A DNA stretch of 64,000 bases from Chitinophaga sp. LS1 (lineage in GTDB: Bacteria > Bacteroidota > Bacteroidia > Chitinophagales > Chitinophagaceae): contig NZ_CP128362.1 in NCBI RefSeq assembly GCF_034274695.1, forward strand, positions 1,612,001-1,676,000, given 5' to 3'. Numbering within the stretch: the first letter of the stretch is position 1; each line of letters starts with the position of its first letter. Of the stretch, positions 59,133 through 64,000 are shown piece by piece. The position numbers were made by a program, and so were the translations under genes. The notes under the pieces are model-generated. The model made no database searches. It was not told the origin of the DNA and saw only the letters and a program-made list of their open reading frames with translations.

Positions 59133-60668
59133 TTAGTTTATCTTGAAATTGATATTGCTCATATCTCTTACTTTACCATCCGGACCCTTTACACGAACGT
59201 TGTCGAAGTAAACCTGGTCACCTGGTTTCAGGCTACGGATAGCACCCATTACAGAGCTAGGGAAGTAAGCGGAATTTGCCTCACCTTCAACATAATCGCC
59301 GGAACGAGGTTGGATACCGATACGGTAACTAACTACATCGTATTTTACACCGTCGAATACGAAGTCTTCCAGATCAGCACGCAGACCGCCCTGTACTTTG
59401 AACTCAGCAGCTTTCATAGAAGGGCCTTTGCTCAGACCTACTTTCAGCACTGGATCAGGGATGTATTTGATACGAAACTCTTTGGAACCTAAAGTTTTTT
59501 GTTTACCATCGATATTAGCACTTACAGAGATAACTGCTTTACCTGGGGAGCTTACAACTACGGCATATTCACCAGTAGCTTTCTTCGTCATAGAACCCGC
59601 AGAGATGCTAGCGCTAACTGCTTCACCTGGTACTCCACCTGCAGATACTGAGATTGGGTTTGATAAACCAATGTACAGTACGTTCATTTTATCAGCAGAG
59701 ATAGAAGTAGTAGAAGCTCCTACGCTATAAGGCTCATTGAAAGGCAGGGTCTCAGCAGTGCCATCTGGTTTCTTGATCGTTACAGTACCAGAGATAGTTT
59801 TTTCACCGATACCGGAAACTGGCATAGTATAAGTACCCAAACCGTCTACCGCAGTAATGTTTTGACCATTCACCACGATGTCTGGATTCACAGTGCTGCT
59901 GTAAGCACCAACTGCGATCTGAGCTGTCAGCGTTTGACCTTCCATCAGATTCTTGGAATTCAGGGAAACCAGTGGTCTGATCTTGTCGAAACGAATGATG
60001 TTTTTGCTAATCTGGGCCAACAGATCATCGATGATCAGTGACTCAGAGTTTTTAACGTCGTTCTGGAACTTACTCAAAATGGTAACAGCTGCGATAGTTG
60101 GCACCATTTCAAAGTGATAGCTGGTCCAGTCCTTCTTTTTTGGTCCGTGGCCGCCGTGAGACTCACCTACAACTATTTTCAGTGGTAAGGATTTGGCAAA
60201 AGCGGCAGTATCCTTAGGATCAACATAAGTCAGCAGCTGCGCACGCAGTTCTTTCAGACGTTTTTCCAGTTCAGGTCCTTGTTTGCGATTTTCCATGACG
60301 CGTGTTGGAGCGTCCAGGTCAGATTTAGATTTGATGTCACCATATTCGTCCAGTCCACCTGATTCTCTGATGATCGTGTTCTTTAACGTATCGAGATATA
60401 CATACATTGCCTCAGACAGTTTTTTTACTTCTTCAGCTTTTGTTTTCAGAGGACCTACTTTACCTGGATCAGATTTCATCTGATCTTCGAAAGTGAGGTA
60501 GGTGTTTTCATTCTTGTCGGTAATCGACTTATTCGATGTAATAATTGAGTTGTTTACTATATTAAATGCGTTCAATATCTCAGCAGAAACGTTCAATGCA
60601 AGCATGGCCGTCAAGACCAAGTACATGATATTGATCATCTTCTGCCTGGGATCTTTAGGTAGTGCCAT
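59133..60668 (-). CDS. gldM: Gliding motility/type IX secretion protein GldM
   Basis: A 511-residue protein. It starts ALPKDPRQKMINIMYLVLTAMLALNVSAEILNAF, the diagnostic N-terminus with one membrane helix (about 14-34) that sits in the GldL/GldM motor. The periplasmic part contains the helical domain (about 40-200) and three beta-rich domains (about 220-510), ending in RVKGPDGKVRDMSNINFKIN. GldM transmits proton-motive energy from the inner-membrane GldL/M motor to the GldK/N ring. Complete, no frameshift. It lies 57 bp after gldL. Confidence 0.96.
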   Translation of the reverse strand: MALPKDPRQKMINIMYLVLTAMLALNVSAEILNAFNIVNNSIITSNKSITDKNENTYLTFEDQMKSDPGKVGPLKTKAEEVKKLSEAMYVYLDTLKNTIIRESGGLDEYGDIKSKSDLDAPTRVMENRKQGPELEKRLKELRAQLLTYVDPKDTAAFAKSLPLKIVVGESHGGHGPKKKDWTSYHFEMVPTIAAVTILSKFQNDVKNSESLIIDDLLAQISKNIIRFDKIRPLVSLNSKNLMEGQTLTAQIAVGAYSSTVNPDIVVNGQNITAVDGLGTYTMPVSGIGEKTISGTVTIKKPDGTAETLPFNEPYSVGASTTSISADKMNVLYIGLSNPISVSAGGVPGEAVSASISAGSMTKKATGEYAVVVSSPGKAVISVSANIDGKQKTLGSKEFRIKYIPDPVLKVGLSKGPSMKAAEFKVQGGLRADLEDFVFDGVKYDVVSYRIGIQPRSGDYVEGEANSAYFPSSVMGAIRSLKPGDQVYFDNVRVKGPDGKVRDMSNINFKIN

Positions 60669-60725
60669 AGTTTGTTTTCAGATTAAATGATTGTCTGTTG
60701 TTAATTCCAAAACTATAAGCGTACC

Positions 60726-61484
60726 TTATCTACCTGCACCATGCATAGCGCTGAGCATGTTACCGTAAACGGTGTTCAGATTGCTCAGATTTTTAGCGAG
60801 CTGGGAGATTTGATCCTGAGTTTTACGCGCGTCATCTACGCTGCTGGTCATAGCTGAAGAAACTTTGAGCAGATTTCCGTAGAAATTGTTCATTGCTTTC
60901 AGGTGATTGTTAGTGTCCTGGAGTTCCAGTTCATAGATAGCATTCAGAGAAGCCAGATTCTTGGTCATACCCTGCATTTGCTCATGGAAGTTTCTGGTAG
61001 ACTCAGAAGCACTGTTGAAAGAAGCAACAGCCGATGCTGCTGTAGTGTAAGCGTGAGCAACGTTTGTAATTGCGCTGGCAGCTTCCCTTGTTTTCTGGGT
61101 GTAGTCGCCTGTAGCCGCAACGACGTCGCTAATGTCCCTCATCTTATCGACGGTGGTACCTAATTTCTGGAAGTTCTCGCTCAGGCGTTGTAATGATACA
61201 GGAGTGATGTCAGCTTCTTCCAGCATCTTGTCCAGGCCAGCCAGAGCAGGGCTACCACCGGCAACAACAGAAACGTGAGTTTCGCCGCCGTGATCTCCGC
61301 CACCACTATCTGGTACGAATGCATATACAAAGAAGATTAATGCCTCAGTGCTCAAACCAACGATCAGGGCGATATCCGCGCCTGGCCAGTGTTGCAGTTT
61401 GAACAACGCTCCGATAATTACTACTGATGCCGCGATACAAACAAAGAAATTAAGCCATTTCGATGTAGTAGGATTCATAGCCAT
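60726..61484 (-). CDS. gldL: Gliding motility/type IX secretion motor protein GldL
   Basis: A 252-residue inner-membrane protein with two N-terminal membrane segments (about residues 12-30 and 37-56; LNFFVCIAASVVIIGALFKLQHWPGADIALIVGLSTEALIFFVYAFVPD). The Glu in the second segment (TEALIFF) corresponds to the proton-carrying residue of GldL. The cytoplasmic tail is helical (about 80-250), with Leu/Asn-rich coiled-coil heptads. It drives the type IX system with GldM. Its neighbours are gldM (57 bp) and gldK (251 bp upstream). Confidence 0.95.
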   Translation of the reverse strand: MAMNPTTSKWLNFFVCIAASVVIIGALFKLQHWPGADIALIVGLSTEALIFFVYAFVPDSGGGDHGGETHVSVVAGGSPALAGLDKMLEEADITPVSLQRLSENFQKLGTTVDKMRDISDVVAATGDYTQKTREAASAITNVAHAYTTAASAVASFNSASESTRNFHEQMQGMTKNLASLNAIYELELQDTNNHLKAMNNFYGNLLKVSSAMTSSVDDARKTQDQISQLAKNLSNLNTVYGNMLSAMHGAGR

Positions 61485-61735
61485 AGGTCAAAATTTACTG
61501 GTTAAAGTGTTAAAGGTTAAATTGTTGTTATGGAATAGTTGTTGCTCATCGATGATTTGCGGTTTCACTATGTACATCATACGGTTTCTCATGTTGAACA
61601 TATTTTAAGTTGTTTAACATACACTACATGCCTGTCCCAAAGGCAACCGGAATAAATCCCGGTACAGCTTCGATCTGTGCCTGTGTCCTGCCCATCTATC
61701 CGTAATGCTGATTATACTATTGAATACTTGCCAGA

Positions 61736-63016
61736 TTAATGGTGACCAAAATCATTTTTAGAACGGCTCAGGAATGCAATCGTACAACGGAAACCAATGT
61801 AAGATTTAGCACTATCCTGATACTCGTAAGAGCGGGTACCTGTTTGAAGGAAATATCCGATGTCTTTCCAGCTACCGCCTCTTACAGCTTTACGCTTCAT
61901 TTTTGGTGGCGCATCATCCGTTACGTCCATACGGAGGTATGGGTTCATGTCAGATGTGAAGGAGTAGGCATTCTCATAGAAGATATCCTGTGTCCATTCC
62001 GCTACGTTACCAGACATGTTGTACAGTCCGTAGTCGTTAGGCCAATAAGCGTCTGCTCTTACAGTGTAGAAACCACCATCTTCAGGATAGTTACCACGAC
62101 CTGGTTTAAAGTTCGCCAGCAGACAGCCCTTCTTGTTGCGGATATAATAACCACCCCATGGATAAGGAGATTGCTCTCTACCACCACGTGCAGCATATTC
62201 CCACTGTGCCTCGGAAGGTAACTGGAATTTATCTTCAGTAAACAGATTCTTAGAGATACGATAGTCTTCCCAGAACTTACTACGCCATTCAGCGAATGCG
62301 TTTGCCTGGTGCCAGGTCACGCCTACTACCGGATAATTATCAAATGCCGGGTGCCAGAAGTACATTCTCGTCATAGGCTCATTGTAAGCATAAGAGAAGT
62401 CTCTGATCCAACACAGGGTGTCAGGATATACAGCTACATCTTTCTTTACAATGAACTTAGAACGTGGCTTGTTTGCGTTCTCACGCAGCTTTGCCTGCTC
62501 CCAGTTGAAAGTTTCTATATGATACACCAGTTTATGTACGTCGAATTCCTTACGACCGTACAGGCGATCCTCCGGAGCATATGTCATTTGCTCCAGCTTA
62601 TCAATGGTGCCTTTATCTTTGTAATTGATCTTCTGCTTCCAGTCGATCACATCCTGTCCACCATCACTCTTTACATGGCTAAGCAGAATGTGCGCGATAG
62701 AGTCTGTCACCCATTGTACGAACTGACGATACTCGTTATTTGTAATTTCCGTAGCATCCATATAGAAGCCGGAAATGGAAATAGACTTGTTACGAGCAGT
62801 GTACGCATAGTTCAGATCCTCATCGCTGGGGCCCATATGAAAGGTACCTGACGGTACATACACCATTCCATAGGGTACAGGAGGGAAATACTTCGGTCTG
62901 GGACTAACTCCAATCAGCTGTCCTTGTGCATTTTTGGGGGTTTTACTACCACCGCAGCTGGCTAGCAGGCTAACCAGCAATACTGCTAACAGACCACTTG
63001 AAAAATTAAGCTTCAT
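61736..63016 (-). CDS. gldK: Gliding motility/type IX secretion lipoprotein GldK
   Basis: With ATG 63016 the product is 426 residues, MKLNFSSGLLAVLLVSLLASC, with the lipid Cys at residue 21. An ATG five codons upstream (63031) is also possible. The SUMF1/formylglycine-like domain occupies about 50-420: YGMVYVPSGTFHMGPSDEDLN, FYMDATEITNNEYRQFVQWV, DVAVYPDTLCWIRDFSYAYNEPMTRMYFWHPAFDNYPVVGVTWHQANAF, and NMSGNVAEWTQDIFYENAY, with RAVRGGSWKDIGYFLQTGTR near the end. GldK builds the outer-membrane ring with GldN. First gene of gldKLMN and preceded by a leader of about 300 nt. Confidence 0.95.
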   Translation of the reverse strand: MKLNFSSGLLAVLLVSLLASCGGSKTPKNAQGQLIGVSPRPKYFPPVPYGMVYVPSGTFHMGPSDEDLNYAYTARNKSISISGFYMDATEITNNEYRQFVQWVTDSIAHILLSHVKSDGGQDVIDWKQKINYKDKGTIDKLEQMTYAPEDRLYGRKEFDVHKLVYHIETFNWEQAKLRENANKPRSKFIVKKDVAVYPDTLCWIRDFSYAYNEPMTRMYFWHPAFDNYPVVGVTWHQANAFAEWRSKFWEDYRISKNLFTEDKFQLPSEAQWEYAARGGREQSPYPWGGYYIRNKKGCLLANFKPGRGNYPEDGGFYTVRADAYWPNDYGLYNMSGNVAEWTQDIFYENAYSFTSDMNPYLRMDVTDDAPPKMKRKAVRGGSWKDIGYFLQTGTRSYEYQDSAKSYIGFRCTIAFLSRSKNDFGHH

Positions 63017-63342
63017 AAGGGTAGCTTTCATTGAAAATCATTTATTTCGATACAGCGACGCAGTTCCATTGGCCGAAATGAGACTGCTTGCCGTCGCTAA
63101 GTTCTGAAACATGGCCGAAGTCTTCCCGGAATCTCCCGGTTAGACCGATAAGCCAACCAGCCATTCACATTTTTTGAATTTTAAATGACTCTAAAGCTGC
63201 TGATTTATAGACAACTCCAGATATAACTGGTTGCTCGCTTGTTGGTTTCTTTAATATCTTGCCCGATCAGGTCGTGTTCTCAGAATCAGCACCTTTTGCC
63301 CATCACTCACCCGTTTGAATCTTAAGTAAGATAACAAATGTA
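63017..63342 (-). promoter_or_regulatory. gldK promoter and structured 5' leader
   Basis: On the minus strand TACATTTG (63342 to 63335) is an exact TAnnTTTG -7 element, so transcription would begin near 63329, about 310 nt before the gldK ATG. Near the start codon a stem-loop forms between AGCGACG-CAGT (63054-63064) and ACTG-bulge-CGTCGCT (63083-63098). No open frame or known riboswitch core is recognised in the leader. 63343-63509, beyond it, shows no gene. Confidence 0.5.
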
Positions 63343-63509
63343 ACGATTAATTTTAATCCGTAGTTAGTTTTTAGCCAACTTTTTCATTCGCTCATAGGAC
63401 CGATGACAATTAAATTAAACGTATTTTTTAACATTTTATTATATCTGACGAAAAATCCTTTTTACCGTTTCCTTTTTACAGAGATATGGTCATGCAAGAT
63501 ACATAAATA

Positions 63510-64000
63510 TTATTTCAAATTAATAATTTCGTCTATATAATTCACAGGTTTAATGCAATGATAATCTTCGCAAACATAGATCAGCGTCTCATCCGCCCGC
63601 TCCCTGTGTGACAGTAAGGGTTTTTCAGGATCATCATGCGTTGCTCCCAACAGTACCTTAAACGGAATATAACGCTTATTAGTATCCTCCATTCTCAACT
63701 TATAATCCGGCCCTACAATCGCAATTTCTTTCACGCCTTGTACCCTTTGCAACAGCAGTCCAGACCATACCCCCAATGACGTAGGATACCTCACCGTAGT
63801 TTGTGCCTGACCCGCCTGCATTTTTAAGGATCTTTCCGCCCATTCTTTTTGGTCGAATACAATACTCAGGTACCATAAGTTGGCTGCCATTACTGCATTG
63901 CCACTTGGCGTAGCTCCGTCGTATACTTCCTTCTTTCTGACAATCACATCAGATTGACTCTCAACAGTATAAAAGCAATATACACCGGTTTCGTCAGAAA
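63510..64000 (-). CDS. YyaL/DUF255-type thioredoxin-domain protein (partial, N-terminus off the right edge)
   Basis: An open frame enters from the right edge and ends at 63510; about 163 residues are visible. The segment TGVYCFYTVESQSDVIVRKKEVYDGATPSGNAVMAANLWYLS matches the (alpha/alpha)6-barrel part of YyaL/SPATA20-like proteins, whose N-terminal DUF255 thioredoxin domain would be beyond the window. The end has YVCEDYHCIKPVN, also typical (C-x-x-x-x-C-type end). The function of the family is unclear. It is the gene upstream of gldK on the same strand, separated by a 490-bp gap. Confidence 0.85.
   Translation of the reverse strand, partial: SDETGVYCFYTVESQSDVIVRKKEVYDGATPSGNAVMAANLWYLSIVFDQKEWAERSLKMQAGQAQTTVRYPTSLGVWSGLLLQRVQGVKEIAIVGPDYKLRMEDTNKRYIPFKVLLGATHDDPEKPLLSHRERADETLIYVCEDYHCIKPVNYIDEIINLK

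Overview
The window looks like chromosomal DNA of a Bacteroidota bacterium, most likely a Chitinophaga-like member of the Chitinophagaceae. Direct support: a complete gldK-gldL-gldM-gldN cluster and a PorZ-like protein (type IX secretion/gliding), two SusC/SusD outer-membrane pairs, many lipoproteins, a MoxR/DUF58/VWA aerotolerance-type operon, and promoter -7 elements of the Bacteroidota form TAnnTTTG instead of a TATAAT box. No tRNA, rRNA, CRISPR array, prophage or intact insertion sequence was seen.

Layout. 1-2.3 kb: minus-strand operon of a membrane protein, a small winged-helix regulator and a CreD-like protein (cut by the left edge), with a similar palindrome before the first and last genes. 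2.4-6.2 kb: class III aminotransferase, gamma-carbonic anhydrase running into a 52-bp tandem repeat, two tiny overlapping lipoprotein genes, and rsgA. 6.3-10.5 kb: moxR, DUF58, BatD-like and batA genes, with a second tandem array growing out of the BatD-like stop codon. 10.7-28.4 kb: mostly housekeeping genes (GNAT, cyclophilin, gcvH, VanZ-like, OmpA-like, prfA, amidohydrolase, MscS channel, a thioredoxin-fold protein without CxxC, MerR, M23 peptidase, alaS, double-PDZ protein, aldehyde dehydrogenase, gatB, TlpA-like). 28.5-37.7 kb: two SusC/SusD pairs. 38.6-39.3 kb: an IS1595/IS1016-type transposase relative with eroded catalytic motifs and no visible terminal repeats. 39.5-49.4 kb: MMPL/RND exporter, porZ, recO, lpxH, a LUD-domain protein, ftsH, rsfS. 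49.6-58 kb: birA, an AraC-family gene remnant, a YciH/SUI1-like factor, a lipid kinase, nadC, a DUF4783-like gene, gpmI, a lipoprotein, uvrC. 58-63 kb: gldN, gldM, gldL, gldK on the minus strand with a long leader. Right edge: the C-terminal part of a YyaL/DUF255-type protein.

How the genes work together. GldK, GldL, GldM and GldN form the type IX secretion ring and motor, and PorZ belongs to the cell-surface attachment complex of the same system. The SusC/SusD pairs import bound nutrients in a TonB-dependent way, but no hydrolase or sigma/anti-sigma pair lies beside them. The moxR to batA operon has the usual AAA ATPase plus VWA organisation. Transcription units are often bounded by long, perfect hairpins of 15-21 bp arms, sometimes two in tandem, and several starts lie only 4-7 nt after a -7 element, which suggests leaderless mRNAs.

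Most of the window is ordinary core genome. The points I consider worth checking are the two tandem arrays that start in the last codons of a gene, the transposase-derived DNA-binding protein upstream of the SusC/SusD genes, the shared palindrome of the creD operon, the small lipoprotein pair, the gldK leader and the leaderless-type promoters. I did not find a clear new multi-gene system.
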